This document shows, one piece after another, positions 8,310 to 17,339 of a stretch of 64,000 nucleotides of DNA. Below the pieces are notes generated by a model, which had not been told where the DNA came from, did no database searches, and saw only the letters and a list, made by a program, of their open reading frames with translations. Within the stretch, counting starts at the first letter, position 1. Each line of letters opens with the position of its first letter. This DNA is from UBA7985 sp002711265 (GTDB taxonomy: Bacteria > Pseudomonadota > Alphaproteobacteria > UBA7985): positions 1-64,000 of the forward strand of contig CBFIBS010000001.1 of the NCBI GenBank assembly GCA_965660945.1. Reading direction: 5' to 3'. Both the position numbers and the translations under genes were made by a program.

Positions 8310-9529
8310 CAGGTCTCCCTAATTTCGATCGCTGGTTTTTGCCATGACACGCCTTCGAAGTACGGCTGGCGGAGATTGGTTACTGAGAACAGCGCAGCTC
8401 CGTCGATCCACTGATAGTTCGCTGTCAGGTGCGTATCCCGGTCGACCAAGGCCACCTGCACCGAGTAGTCCCCGACGCCGAAGTTTGCGTTCAAGTGTAT
8501 CGTGATTTCATAGGATTGCAGTGCCTTTGCATTCACGATCGCCTGATCCGAGTGCCAGGTGTTGGTGCCGAACACCACTCGCCCGAGGCGGTCCCGAATG
8601 CTGAAGCCGAAAACGAGGCTGTCGACATCGCTGGCAAGCGCGACCTGCACTTGCAGGATCAGGCTCTCGCCCACCTCAAAGGACTGGGCAGGGTGGCCCT
8701 CCCCGTTTCGTATAGTCACCTCGCTGAATCGCGCCTCGAGGGAGCCGGACTGAGTCTTCGTGCGACCGTCTTCGGTCTGCAGGACGTCAACGGCTGTGGC
8801 GCTCTCGCTGCCGATCAGCGCGTTATAGAAATCGTAGACCTGCTCGGCTGAACCATCCTGAATGGTTCGCCCTTCATCGAGGAGCAGGACCCGGTCAGAC
8901 AGGGTCTTGATCGCGTTCTCATCGTGCGAGACGAAGATCAGGCCGCAACCTTGGTCTTTCAGCCTGAGCAGCCGGTCAAACGACTTGTGCTGGAAATAGG
9001 CGTCGCCCACCGACAGCGCCTCGTCGATGAATAGCACTTCCGGCTGCCACGCCGTAGCCACACTGAAGGCGACCCGCATTTTCATGCCTGTCGAGTAGGT
9101 GCGCATGGGTCGGTCGAAGGCCTCGCCGATTTCGGTGAAGTCCTTGATGGCCTCGACACGTTCGACGATTTGAGCATGCGACAGACCCATCATGGCCGCC
9201 GCTCGCATGACGTTTTCCCGCCCGGTCAGTTCGAAATCAAAACCAAGGCCCAGTTCAAGGATGGCGGCGGTTCGCCCGGCACGTTCGACGGTCCCGGATG
9301 ACGGAGCGAGCACCCCAGCGCAGATTTTGAGCAAAGTGCTCTTTCCTGCACCGTTGCGACCGATCAGGCCAAGGCACTCCCCTGCAGCCACCCGGACATT
9401 GACGTCGGCAAGTGCGTGAACTGTCTCGGTCGGCGCCGCTCCTGCCCCAAGGTGATGGGCTATGCGATGCAGATCGGTCCTAAAGCGCTGGTAGACCTTG
9501 CTGACATTTGAGGCAGTCAAAACGCTCAC
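8309..9529 (-). CDS. wzt: Polysaccharide ABC exporter ATP-binding subunit (Wzt-like)
   Basis: This 406-residue protein has an ABC ATPase domain in residues 1-245: Walker A GRNGAGKST, the Wzt-type signature YSTGMKMRVAFSVA, Walker B VLFIDEALSVGD and a switch histidine in FVSHDEN. Residues about 265-400 form an extra beta-rich domain (FGFSIRDRLGRVVFGTNTWH), characteristic of O-antigen Wzt proteins that recognise the capped end of the glycan. It pairs with the permease at 9526-10317, overlapping it by four bases. ATP hydrolysis would drive export of undecaprenyl-linked glycan across the inner membrane. The presence of the C-terminal domain supports O-antigen rather than teichoic-acid or simple capsule export. 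Confidence 0.9.
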   Translation of the reverse strand: MSVLTASNVSKVYQRFRTDLHRIAHHLGAGAAPTETVHALADVNVRVAAGECLGLIGRNGAGKSTLLKICAGVLAPSSGTVERAGRTAAILELGLGFDFELTGRENVMRAAAMMGLSHAQIVERVEAIKDFTEIGEAFDRPMRTYSTGMKMRVAFSVATAWQPEVLFIDEALSVGDAYFQHKSFDRLLRLKDQGCGLIFVSHDENAIKTLSDRVLLLDEGRTIQDGSAEQVYDFYNALIGSESATAVDVLQTEDGRTKTQSGSLEARFSEVTIRNGEGHPAQSFEVGESLILQVQVALASDVDSLVFGFSIRDRLGRVVFGTNTWHSDQAIVNAKALQSYEITIHLNANFGVGDYSVQVALVDRDTHLTANYQWIDGAALFSVTNLRQPYFEGVSWQKPAIEIRET

Positions 9530-10317
9530 AGCATGTCCACCAGATCACTTCTCAGTCGCCGGTAAAGGATGAGGTTGAGCCAGAGCAGGAGGAATGACGC
9601 AATCAAGATCACAACCAGCGGCTGGATGTCGGGTAGCGCACCAAAGGCGAGCGCAGCCTGATAAGCCGACGTGAAGTGTGTCATGGGGTTTAAGGCGAAC
9701 AACCCATGCACCCGTTCATCAACAATCGATAGCGGGTACACAATCGGCGTGACCCAGAACATGAGCGGCAGCACGGCTCGAACGGCGCTGGATACATCGC
9801 GAAAGAAGACGTTGAACAGCCCGAGCAACAGACCTACGGCCGTCGAAAACATCACCAGGAGCGCCAAAAGCAACGGAACGGCAAGAAAGCTGACACCCTG
9901 CCACACTCCGAGGACCGCGCTGAAAGCGAGCATGATCAGCAGCAGGATAATGTTCAGAGCAATATTCTTAGCAATGGTGATCACTAGGAAGACACTGAGC
10001 GGTATCGATGAGTTATGAATGATCGCTTTGGCACGGATGAAGACATCCATGGTCTCCCTCACGATACCGTCGAATAGGCTCCAGGCCAGAATGCCGCCCA
10101 TCAGATACATGGAGTAGGCATAGGGATAGTCGGCCCCGGGCAACTTCGCCTTGAGTACGTTGGTCAGGATCACGGAGTAGATCAGCACCTGCAAAAGTGG
10201 GTTCAAGAACACCCAAAAAAATCCGATCCGGCCCCGCTGATAGTCGCCTCGGATTTCCTGCAGGATACTCAGCAGTGCGAAATATCGGTACCGCAGCAAT
10301 GTTCCCAGAAACGCCAA
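9526..10317 (-). CDS. wzm: Polysaccharide ABC-2 exporter permease (Wzm-like)
   Basis: This 263-residue integral membrane protein has six predicted transmembrane segments and the ABC-2 permease hallmark near the N-terminus (QRGRIGFFWVFLNPLLQVLI). The C-terminal half contains MFWVTPIVYPLSIV and ALNPMTHFTSAYQAAL, both typical of O-antigen and teichoic-acid permeases. With the overlapping Wzt-like ATPase it forms the inner-membrane exporter of the locus. It lies 52 bases downstream of the CapD-like gene. Family assignment is firm; the exported glycan is inferred from neighbours. Confidence 0.9.
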   Translation of the reverse strand: MAFLGTLLRYRYFALLSILQEIRGDYQRGRIGFFWVFLNPLLQVLIYSVILTNVLKAKLPGADYPYAYSMYLMGGILAWSLFDGIVRETMDVFIRAKAIIHNSSIPLSVFLVITIAKNIALNIILLLIMLAFSAVLGVWQGVSFLAVPLLLALLVMFSTAVGLLLGLFNVFFRDVSSAVRAVLPLMFWVTPIVYPLSIVDERVHGLFALNPMTHFTSAYQAALAFGALPDIQPLVVILIASFLLLWLNLILYRRLRSDLVDML

Positions 10318-10369
10318 CGCCTGTCTCCTGTTGGGCGGGGAGATGCACCCGGCCTAGGCCAACTTTGTT

Positions 10370-12286
10370 CTATTTATCACTTATATAACAAAGGTTCATT
10401 AGGGCACTTCTAATCACTTCGCTTTCTCCGGTTTCGCAGGCTGCCTCAAGCGCGGCCACGTGCGCAGTCAGTGTTGCCGGTGTGAGCTGTGGGGTGTGGG
10501 CGGCGATCAGGGCAGCACCCGCGCCATAGAGGTGCATCTCGGAAGGCAGAAGCGGAGTTTCCTGCAACTTTTCACCTGCTAACATCGCCGTATAGACGAC
10601 GTCGATATCTCCTTCCGGGCCATCGGGAAATCCGGGCTGGTGACCTGCGAGTTGTATCGACCAGCGCGCAAGATCGAGAATCTTCAGGGGCTCCCCCATC
10701 TGCACCACGTAGGTTTCGCCGTTTCCAGCTTGCTGCGCCCCCTGCAGGATCCTTTCAGATGCCTGTGGCAGGGTGATGAAGTAGCGCTCCAGATCCGGGT
10801 CGCGCACCGTGACCGGTCCCCCTTGCTCGATCTGCGCATCAAACCGGGCGAGCACCGACCCTGCAGAACCAAGCACGTTGCCGAGCCGGATGGTGCTGAA
10901 ACTGGTCCGCCCCTGCTCTTGTGCATGATGTGCGGTCAGCACCTCACCCCACATCTTGGTAGCCCCCAGCACGCTCTTTGGCAGAACCGCCTTGTCGGTA
11001 GAGACGAAAGTAAAGCGGTGGACACTCTGCGCCTGTGCGACTTCGAGCATGGTCTTTGTACCCCAGACGTTGTTCCTGACCGCCGCAAGCGTAGCGTCCT
11101 CGAGAAAGCCGAGGTGCTTGTGGGCAGCGGTGTGGATGACATCGTCGACGTCGTTTGCTTCGATGATCGCGGCGTGCTGTCGGGCATCGACAATATCGGC
11201 CAGTAGCGCTACCGCGCGTCCGATGAGCTTAGCTTCCGCCCACTGGGGGTTTTGCTCAAGCTCGAACAGCGCTAGTTCGCTGCGATCGGTCGCCACGACC
11301 TTCCGCGCGCCCTTTCTCAGCAGCGCGAGACAGATCATGGCGCCGATGGACCCGCCGCCACCTGTCACCAGTACAGTTTTTCCCTCAAACCCAGCAGCAA
11401 ACCCAAGTTCGTTGGGCTCGGCACCTTTGCCGATCAGTGTCGGCAAATCCATGGCGACCGACGAGATCGAAACCTGAGCCTGATTCTGCTTTGTGCGTGG
11501 CATCGACACAATGCGAAGACATCCAGGCGCAATGGAGGCAAGATTCGCAAAGGCCTCGGTCAGCCCGCTGAGATCGGACCCTTGGCGAACATAGATTTTT
11601 AGGGTCGGGTGCTGACGTAGCAAAGAGGGAACCTGCTGGAAGCCGTAAACGTTAAGCCCCTGCTGGCGCCGCATCTTTGGTTCTGGGGTCGGCGCCAACA
11701 AGCCGATGACAGCTGTGGCTTGCCCGTTCAAGCCGTTTGCTGCCAGCTCAATGGCCGAGGGGTCTCCCCAGAACACCAGCGCAGGTGTCAGATCGCGGCG
11801 CGTGCCAATAAGCAGCCGAACTAAACGCTTGCCGCCGAAGCGCAATGAAATCAGCACCACGCTGGTCAATATGGGTCCCAGGATGAAGAAGCCCGGTGAC
11901 AGACCGGAAAACTCAAAAGCCAATCCCATACCCACCACCATCAGCGCCGCGGCATAGCCTAGACCAACCCCCAAAGCGATGTTGATGTAGTCTTGTTCGC
12001 CAATGAAGCGGACCCCAGACCGATAGCCGTTCAGCGCGCTGAGGATGATCACTGTAAGCACCGACAGGGTTGCAAGCACGATTTGATCGACGCGAGAAAG
12101 CGGCCAGAACCCGCTTTGCAGTAACCGCAGGGTCAGAACTGCGCACAGCAGTACGCCCACAGCGTCAATGCCACGCGCCAGAACGCCCTTGGCTCTGGTG
12201 TCCAGTCGGGCAAGCAAATTGCCTGCGTTCAAGTGCATTGCGAAACCCTGACCATGCTGAGGAGTAGCTCTGACTTTACTGCGCAT
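10370..12286 (-). CDS. Membrane-anchored CapD/WbpM-type nucleotide-sugar dehydratase/epimerase
   Basis: The 638-residue protein has an N-terminal region with about four transmembrane segments (residues 30-150), a CoA-binding-like Rossmann domain, and a C-terminal extended-SDR domain from about residue 300. The SDR domain has the NAD(P) motif TGGGGSIG and the catalytic block STDKAVLPKSVLGATKMWGE. WbpM/CapD/FlaA1 enzymes are 4,6-dehydratases acting on UDP-GlcNAc, feeding deoxy- or amino-sugar synthesis. Full length matches the long WbpM class (about 600-660 residues). An ATG at 12236-12238 is an alternative start with a slightly better upstream AGGG. Product stereochemistry is not predictable here. 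Confidence 0.86.
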   Translation of the reverse strand: MRSKVRATPQHGQGFAMHLNAGNLLARLDTRAKGVLARGIDAVGVLLCAVLTLRLLQSGFWPLSRVDQIVLATLSVLTVIILSALNGYRSGVRFIGEQDYINIALGVGLGYAAALMVVGMGLAFEFSGLSPGFFILGPILTSVVLISLRFGGKRLVRLLIGTRRDLTPALVFWGDPSAIELAANGLNGQATAVIGLLAPTPEPKMRRQQGLNVYGFQQVPSLLRQHPTLKIYVRQGSDLSGLTEAFANLASIAPGCLRIVSMPRTKQNQAQVSISSVAMDLPTLIGKGAEPNELGFAAGFEGKTVLVTGGGGSIGAMICLALLRKGARKVVATDRSELALFELEQNPQWAEAKLIGRAVALLADIVDARQHAAIIEANDVDDVIHTAAHKHLGFLEDATLAAVRNNVWGTKTMLEVAQAQSVHRFTFVSTDKAVLPKSVLGATKMWGEVLTAHHAQEQGRTSFSTIRLGNVLGSAGSVLARFDAQIEQGGPVTVRDPDLERYFITLPQASERILQGAQQAGNGETYVVQMGEPLKILDLARWSIQLAGHQPGFPDGPEGDIDVVYTAMLAGEKLQETPLLPSEMHLYGAGAALIAAHTPQLTPATLTAHVAALEAACETGESEVIRSALMNLCYISDK

Positions 12287-12324
12287 GAGCAGGGTTCAAA
12301 GAGGTAAATGATCCTTAAAACAGC

Positions 12325-13422
12325 CTAATGCCCAGGCTGAAACCTGAAACGCACTATCCAAACACCTGCGAAGGCGAGCGCGTGCACCGCAATTGCCACG
12401 CTGGCGTGGTCGAGAGCTATCGCGAGCACCCCCAGCGGGATAACCAACGCACCGTTCAACACGACCAGCCAAAGGAGCGCACGGCGGTGCGCCCGTGTCC
12501 TTGCAGCATCCGGTTCGAGACCCAGGCGCAAAGCCCGTGATTGGGTGCGGAGAATGAACCGTTGATAGCCGTGGTCTCGGTGGGCTGCAAACGGGTTCGC
12601 GCCGCTGAGCGCTCGGCTTATCAATGTAATGGTGGTATCCGCGATGAAAAGGGAGAAGAACACCGATACCTGAACCAAGGTGAAGCCCTGCCGTGTCATC
12701 TCAACGGCAAGCACCAATACCAACCCTGCCAGTAGCAGCGCGCCACAATCGCCCATGAACATGCGCGCTCGGGGAAGCGTGAAGATCAAGAGGCCGAGCG
12801 CAGCGCCGAGAACCACCGCAAGGAGGGTGAGTGGCGTATCGCCTGACGGGAGAGCCGTGGGTGGCAGCAGGAACAGACTGAGACCTAGTCCGAGGGCGGC
12901 CAGCACGACTTGGCTCGCAGCAAGACCGTCTGCACCATCCATAAAGTTGAACAGGTTGACCCACCAGAGCTGCGCCAGCGCCAGCACAACAATCAGCGCC
13001 AGGACCGGCACCAAAGAAAGACCTGACAAGTCTGTAAGATCGGGCAACGGGATGCCTCCCGGCTGGAGAAGCCAGAATAAACCGATGCCCACGGCTTGCA
13101 GCGCCAGTTTAGTGGCAGTCGGCAGCGGGAAGTGATCATCGAAGAAACCAACGACGGTAAACACTGCGACCAGGATCAGCGTGGCCATTTGTCCAGGGAA
13201 GTTAACCCCAAGGTTGGGCAGCACCAGAAGGGCGGCCAAGATCGCCAGCGCTGCACCAATCCCGCCGCCCGAGACCGTGGGCCGAGTGTGAAGATCGCGG
13301 GTACTGGCCGGCCGAACCCAGCCCCTTGACGTTGCGAGCCAGAGGTAGAGCCAGCATAGCGTCAGGGTGCCTGGGAGCGCGAACGCGAAGGCGAACACGG
13401 ACTGGACAACAAATTCAGCCAT
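12325..13422 (-). CDS. WecA/MraY-type polyprenyl-phosphate sugar-1-phosphate transferase
   Basis: This 365-residue polytopic membrane protein has about ten transmembrane segments. It carries the family's catalytic loops: THDLHTRPT-like RDLHTRPTVSGGG near residue 35, DDHFPLPT, NLFNFMDGADGLAASQ and ARMFMGDCGALL. These Asp residues bind Mg2+ and the nucleotide sugar. The enzyme would load the first sugar phosphate onto undecaprenyl phosphate and so start O-antigen synthesis. I chose the ATG at 13420-13422 rather than the 48-codon longer frame, because the protein then begins MAEFVVQSVFAFAF, directly with a membrane segment, and overlaps the ligase gene by only eight bases. The His-rich loop near residue 300 (AAHRDHGYQRF) fits the WecA subgroup. 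Confidence 0.88.
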   Translation of the reverse strand: MAEFVVQSVFAFAFALPGTLTLCWLYLWLATSRGWVRPASTRDLHTRPTVSGGGIGAALAILAALLVLPNLGVNFPGQMATLILVAVFTVVGFFDDHFPLPTATKLALQAVGIGLFWLLQPGGIPLPDLTDLSGLSLVPVLALIVVLALAQLWWVNLFNFMDGADGLAASQVVLAALGLGLSLFLLPPTALPSGDTPLTLLAVVLGAALGLLIFTLPRARMFMGDCGALLLAGLVLVLAVEMTRQGFTLVQVSVFFSLFIADTTITLISRALSGANPFAAHRDHGYQRFILRTQSRALRLGLEPDAARTRAHRRALLWLVVLNGALVIPLGVLAIALDHASVAIAVHALAFAGVWIVRFRFQPGH

Positions 13423-14716
13423 CCGGCTCAGCGGCCAATGTGGGGTCGCTCCCTGCAACAAGACTGGGATAGAGAATGGCGCCGAGGATTGCCGCCACGC
13501 TGGCCGCAACCCCGGGAATTTCCATGCTGAAGTCAAAGACGCTGTGCGCGCCAATGGCGAAAACAATCACACCCCCCAGAGCGGCCACGCTGGATCTTGT
13601 CCGCCACCAGTCCCCAATCAGGATCATGATCACAGTGCCGAAGGCATAAATGTGAGCGATCAATCCCAATATGCCCTGCTCGATGTAGAGCGCCAGATAG
13701 GTGCTGTGGGCTTTGGTCCAGAGCTTTTCCGCGAGTTCGGGGTCGGAGTTGACCACAGGCAGCACGACTTCGAAGGTGCCCGCGCCCACACCGAAAACGA
13801 TGCCTTTGAGCCAGAGCTGGGCACCCTGTTCATAGATCGACAAGCGGGAGAGCAGCGAGCCATGGATGTCGCCGACGCGGTTGATCCACGCCACCGCCTG
13901 CAGCGCGACGACGGTGAGCGCCATAACCACCAGCAGGGTGGTGAGGTGCAGCCGCTGATACCGGTTCATCCTGCGCCCCAGTTCGATGAGAACCAACAGA
14001 CCGCAGGCACAAAGACCGACAAACATGCCGAGCCTCGATTGCGTCATCATCAGGGTGCAAACCAAGGCCAGACCGAGCAGCACTGGCCCGATCACGGCGA
14101 CCAACCGGCCTGATCTCAGGTGCTCGAGCAGGGCGCCACTGGCCTGCTGCATCCAACACAGCAGCGCGACAACCAAGAGGGTCGAAAGGGAGTTGGGGTT
14201 CACGAAACCAACCCAACCCGGCAGCACCAGAGGATCAAATACCACCCGGATGGCACCCAGTCCCCCGAACATCAGCGCGACATACATCAGCAAAGCGATG
14301 AACCAGCCGACCGGGACCCGCCCCGCGATGGCAAAACCAAGGAGCCCCGAGGCGAAGACGACCCATGTCTGAAACAGTGCACTCAGGCTGTTCCCGAAAC
14401 GCAGCGTGCAGGGAAACCACTGCGGCGCGCTGAGATTGACCGCCGCGGCCGCCTCGACCGCGGGTGCGCAATCGAGGCTGCTTCCCACCAGCGCGAGCAG
14501 CTGTGCGACCAGTACCGCTGCCAGCGGCAGCACGAGGTGCAGCGCTCTGCCCCGCATTCTTGGAAAGGTGACCAACAGCAGGCACAGCGAAAGCGCAGCC
14601 GCCGCACATGTCAGCACCAGCGGATCATTGCCGCCGCGGTACGCCGGAAGGCAGACAAAAATGAGTCCCGGCACAAGCACGAATGCGATCATAGGCTGGA
14701 GAGAAAAGCGCGGCAT
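13415..14716 (-). CDS. O-antigen ligase family protein (WaaL/Wzy_C)
   Basis: This 433-residue membrane protein has about twelve hydrophobic segments and the large periplasmic loop of the Wzy_C family. In that loop the conserved stretch AHSTYLALYIEQGILGLIAH appears near residue 330. Such proteins transfer finished glycan from undecaprenyl diphosphate to lipid A-core at the periplasmic face, or polymerise repeat units. With an ABC-2 exporter beside it, ligase is the more likely role, because ABC-dependent pathways need no Wzy polymerase. It overlaps the WecA-type gene by eight bases and starts three bases after the stop of the unknown gene at 14720-15265. Confidence 0.8.
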   Translation of the reverse strand: MPRFSLQPMIAFVLVPGLIFVCLPAYRGGNDPLVLTCAAAALSLCLLLVTFPRMRGRALHLVLPLAAVLVAQLLALVGSSLDCAPAVEAAAAVNLSAPQWFPCTLRFGNSLSALFQTWVVFASGLLGFAIAGRVPVGWFIALLMYVALMFGGLGAIRVVFDPLVLPGWVGFVNPNSLSTLLVVALLCWMQQASGALLEHLRSGRLVAVIGPVLLGLALVCTLMMTQSRLGMFVGLCACGLLVLIELGRRMNRYQRLHLTTLLVVMALTVVALQAVAWINRVGDIHGSLLSRLSIYEQGAQLWLKGIVFGVGAGTFEVVLPVVNSDPELAEKLWTKAHSTYLALYIEQGILGLIAHIYAFGTVIMILIGDWWRTRSSVAALGGVIVFAIGAHSVFDFSMEIPGVAASVAAILGAILYPSLVAGSDPTLAAEPDG

Positions 14717-14719
14717 GAT

Positions 14720-15265
14720 CTAGCAGCGGCCCAGTTGCTGGGCGAAGACCGGATCGGCCTGCTCAATAATCGCCAGATCGGACAGATAGCCGGCCTCCTT
14801 GCAAGGCGGCGTCAGACCGGCTTCGGGCAGCAACTGCCAGACCGACGCCCGCAACGCGGCGAGCCAGTACGACGTAGGATCGATCTGCTGTGAGGTCGTG
14901 AGGCGGCTTATCGCAACGTCTGTTGCGCCGTCTTGCGCGGCGATGAACGCCAGCACCACGTTGGCGTGACTGGCGCTACCCCATTCTCCGGCCTGCGCGG
15001 TGGCGGTGGCGCGGCACTGCGATTGCCGCTCATTTTGGGCGGCCTCTGGCATAAGGGCGCTATAGTTCAGCAGTCGCAGGCAGGCGTTAAGGTCAGCCCG
15101 CGCGTGGGTGCTGTGGCTGAGGTATCCGGGCGCTGTACCATTGGCACTCAGCACCCAAACCAGCAGGACTGCAGCCGCCATAGCAGCGGAGCAGGCCCGC
15201 ACCATCGGAGCCGGGTTCCAGTTCCAGCCTGGCGAGCGCCCGGTCAAGGCCCCGTCATCCGACAC
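14720..15265 (-). CDS. Unknown single-pass membrane protein in the polysaccharide operon
   Basis: I do not recognise a family. The 181-residue frame has one hydrophobic segment (residues 21-42), then a helical, cysteine-containing region that ends in GRC. Its length and helical pattern could suit a TPR-like adaptor, but no repeat consensus is clear. The first possible start is GTG at 15263-15265, which has no good Shine-Dalgarno sequence and sits in the 3' arm of a perfect hairpin. An internal ATG at 15203-15205 would keep the membrane segment. The gene ends three bases before the ligase gene, so it probably belongs to the same operon and may assist the ligase. Confidence 0.6.
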   Translation of the reverse strand: MSDDGALTGRSPGWNWNPAPMVRACSAAMAAAVLLVWVLSANGTAPGYLSHSTHARADLNACLRLLNYSALMPEAAQNERQSQCRATATAQAGEWGSASHANVVLAFIAAQDGATDVAISRLTTSQQIDPTSYWLAALRASVWQLLPEAGLTPPCKEAGYLSDLAIIEQADPVFAQQLGRC

Positions 15266-15281
15266 CGAAGTTAGTTCGGTG
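15263..15281 (-). promoter_or_regulatory. Hairpin spanning a stop codon and the next GTG start
   Basis: CACCGAA (15263-15269) and TTCGGTG (15275-15281) are perfect inverted copies around a five-base loop. On the minus strand the loop holds the stop of the gene at 15271-15672, and the second arm holds the GTG start of the gene at 14720-15265. It could control translation of the second gene by hiding its start until ribosomes from the first gene open it. There is no T-run, so it is not an intrinsic terminator. Confidence 0.45.
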
Positions 15282-15672
15282 AGCCCACTTCAAGTTCGCC
15301 CAGCGCTGCGGTCAGCAGGTCGCGGCTGACGGTGCTGGCCGATTCAGCCTGACTGAGGATCATCCCAAGCGTCGCATTGGAGAAATCAGCCCTGACCAAA
15401 ACGGCGGCAAAGGACTCAAGCGAAAAATCTTCCGCACGGCCCCCTTGGACCGCCCAAGCAAGCCGACGCGCCAGGTCAATGGCGCGTTGGGCCGACAGGA
15501 AACTATCGCCGATGAAGGCATCAATGGCGCTCTGGCAGTCTTCGGCCGATACGTTGCAGGCTTCGATGACGGCTGCAGCGGTCGGGCGCTGGGCCTGTGC
15601 CGAGACACTCAGCAGCAGAAAGCCTAATGCTGCCAAGGCGGAAACGGCGAACTTCGTGTGTTTGATTACCAT
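15271..15672 (-). CDS. Unknown small exported protein
   Basis: This 133-residue protein begins MVIKHTKFAVSALAALGF and has a clear Sec signal peptide ending near SAQA-QR (residue 27). The mature part is helical, has two cysteines close together (ACNVSAEDC, possible disulfide) and no transmembrane segment, so a periplasmic location is likely. I recognise no family. It lies between the FecR-domain gene and the membrane protein next to the O-antigen ligase, and a plausible sigma-70 promoter lies upstream at 15726-15755. It may therefore be the first gene of the minus-strand polysaccharide transcript. Function unknown. Confidence 0.65.
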   Translation of the reverse strand: MVIKHTKFAVSALAALGFLLLSVSAQAQRPTAAAVIEACNVSAEDCQSAIDAFIGDSFLSAQRAIDLARRLAWAVQGGRAEDFSLESFAAVLVRADFSNATLGMILSQAESASTVSRDLLTAALGELEVGSPN

Positions 15673-15725
15673 GGTTAACTTCCCTGTTTGCCGCGGACTG
15701 ACCCGCTGTGAACGCGCCGACCTTT

Positions 15726-15755
15726 AGTGTAGCCGTATGCGTTTTCACCTGTCCA
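15726..15755 (-). promoter_or_regulatory. Candidate sigma-70 promoter upstream of the small exported protein gene
   Basis: On the minus strand TGGACA (15750-15755) is followed after 18 bases by TACACT (15726-15731), close to the TTGACA and TATAAT consensus. It lies about 55 bases upstream of the gene at 15271-15672 and could drive the operon running down to 693. Confidence 0.4.
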
Positions 15756-15790
15756 TAATGTTAGCAGCTTTACCGGCCCCTTACCTCTGA

Positions 15791-17110
15791 TCAATTGCCA
15801 ATTATCATAACCGGCGGTGAAATCGGCGTGATGATGATGGGCGAGATGACGATGGGCTGGATTGGCGTGATCAGCCCGGGTGACGTGAGCGTCGTTCCGG
15901 GGTCGGCGACCTTACCGGGGGTTTGCTCATCGTCACTTGCACCGCCCGGCCGACGCTGGTTGCTGCCATCATCCGAGCTGGTTGAACCGCCGCCCGAGCC
16001 GCTGGAGGACGACTGAGCCGCTTGCAGGGGGCTAAGGTTTTCGGCGCCGACCTCGTCAATGCGGAGCTTGATGCTACCACCGGATTGGGTGGTCACACGC
16101 GTCAACTGCACGGCTTCATTTCCTTCGGCGAGCGAGCCACAACTGCGGGCATCACCATAGGCCACCGGGAATGCATCGACTTCGGCCCGAAGGGGCGCGT
16201 AGCTTTCAACCAAAATCTCAGATACCCCGGCCGGATCGTTGAGCGCGCCCGCGCGCTTTTCCACGTGGGCCACGATCCGTGCGAGGCTGCGCCGGGCTTC
16301 CGCGCGGAGAACGCCGAGTTCGCACAAGCGCTCAAAATGCTGTTCAATCGACACTAGGCAAGCGTCTCCGTCGGCACAGGCTTCAAGGGTGACACGGTTG
16401 AAAAATGCCGTCATGTAGTCGCTCACCACGCTGGAATGCGCGGTGGGCCGGTCAAAGGTAAGCTCCAGCGCGTTCATTGCGTTGGTCAGCACGCGATCAT
16501 TATCCGCAACATCGGTGAATGAACCGTCGACCACGGACAAAAAGCGGTTATCGGGATTCCTTGCGTCAAGATCTCGTTCTTCACCGCTGGACAGTTCAAG
16601 CGTGATGGCGCCATCGTTCAGTACGAGATGCAGGGCCTCCTCCATAAACAAAGTAAACTCGGTGCCTCGAATCGTCAGCGACCCTACCGGCGTATTGATC
16701 TCATAAGCCTGCTTTTCCATCGAACCGGTGGTGAAGCGAACTATGCCTGACAGGAAGCGCAGAGACAGACGCTGCTCGCCGCGATCCGGATCGTAAATGA
16801 AGGAATCCAGCGTGATCTCAGAGTTCGGCCCGACGTCGAGCACGGTTCCATCGTCCAGACGGATTGAAGCACTGGAAGCTTCAAGCGCGCGTACGGCTTC
16901 GTTGGCATAAGTGCGCCCGCCCCGTTCGCCCAGGGCGAAGGCCAGGTCGTTATACCGGCGCTCAACCGTGTTGTTGACGGCCGTGAACGCTCCGATTTCC
17001 GGTTCGGCCGGCAGGGTGCCCCTTAGAGAAGCAACCTGCGTCTGTGCGCTCGCGTCGAGGGCAAAGACGACTGCAAGTTGCGTCAAGAGGGGCAGAACCA
17101 AACGTAGCAT
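15791..17110 (-). CDS. FecR-domain periplasmic protein with low-complexity C-terminus
   Basis: The 439-residue protein has a Sec signal peptide (MLRLVLPLLTQLAVVFALDA, cleavage after ASA). A FecR domain follows at about residues 55-160: VLDVGPNSEITLDSFIYDP and INTPVGSLTIRGTEFTLF. A helical middle has four cysteines. The last 80 residues are Ser/Gly/Asp-rich and then Pro/Ile-rich (SPIIITPISPP). FecR domains are often found in exported proteins of unknown role outside iron regulation. There is no TonB receptor or sigma factor nearby, so siderophore signalling is unlikely. The ATG at 17108-17110 has GGAGAG upstream; a TTG two codons earlier is less likely. FecR proteins often neighbour CHASE2 cyclase genes, as here. 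Confidence 0.8.
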   Translation of the reverse strand: MLRLVLPLLTQLAVVFALDASAQTQVASLRGTLPAEPEIGAFTAVNNTVERRYNDLAFALGERGGRTYANEAVRALEASSASIRLDDGTVLDVGPNSEITLDSFIYDPDRGEQRLSLRFLSGIVRFTTGSMEKQAYEINTPVGSLTIRGTEFTLFMEEALHLVLNDGAITLELSSGEERDLDARNPDNRFLSVVDGSFTDVADNDRVLTNAMNALELTFDRPTAHSSVVSDYMTAFFNRVTLEACADGDACLVSIEQHFERLCELGVLRAEARRSLARIVAHVEKRAGALNDPAGVSEILVESYAPLRAEVDAFPVAYGDARSCGSLAEGNEAVQLTRVTTQSGGSIKLRIDEVGAENLSPLQAAQSSSSGSGGGSTSSDDGSNQRRPGGASDDEQTPGKVADPGTTLTSPGLITPIQPIVISPIIITPISPPVMIIGN

Positions 17111-17339
17111 GGGCAAGCACTCTCCAATTAGGCATATGTCGTTAATGTAAATTCAATATGGTCTCGACACAATTCGCCAAGGGTTGCGGAGTGTTGCAGA
17201 CTGTTTCATCCCGCTGCGCCGGGTGTCAGCCCTTCCCCGTTTCAGGCTATGGGATCTGGATGACACTTTTAGAAAATAACCCGCAGGGCCGTTTTGGAGA
17301 ATGGTGCCATCCGGTTCCTTCCGGCAAGGATGATGCGTT

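Noticed and set aside
15791..17110. FecR iron-signalling system
   Set aside because: There is no ECF sigma factor or TonB receptor nearby, and the protein has an N-terminal signal peptide rather than an anti-sigma domain.
17301..17332. Leader hairpin hiding the ribosome-binding site of the family-2 glycosyltransferase
   Set aside because: CATCCGG can pair with CC and GGATG only through a five-base bulge, which is too weak to claim.
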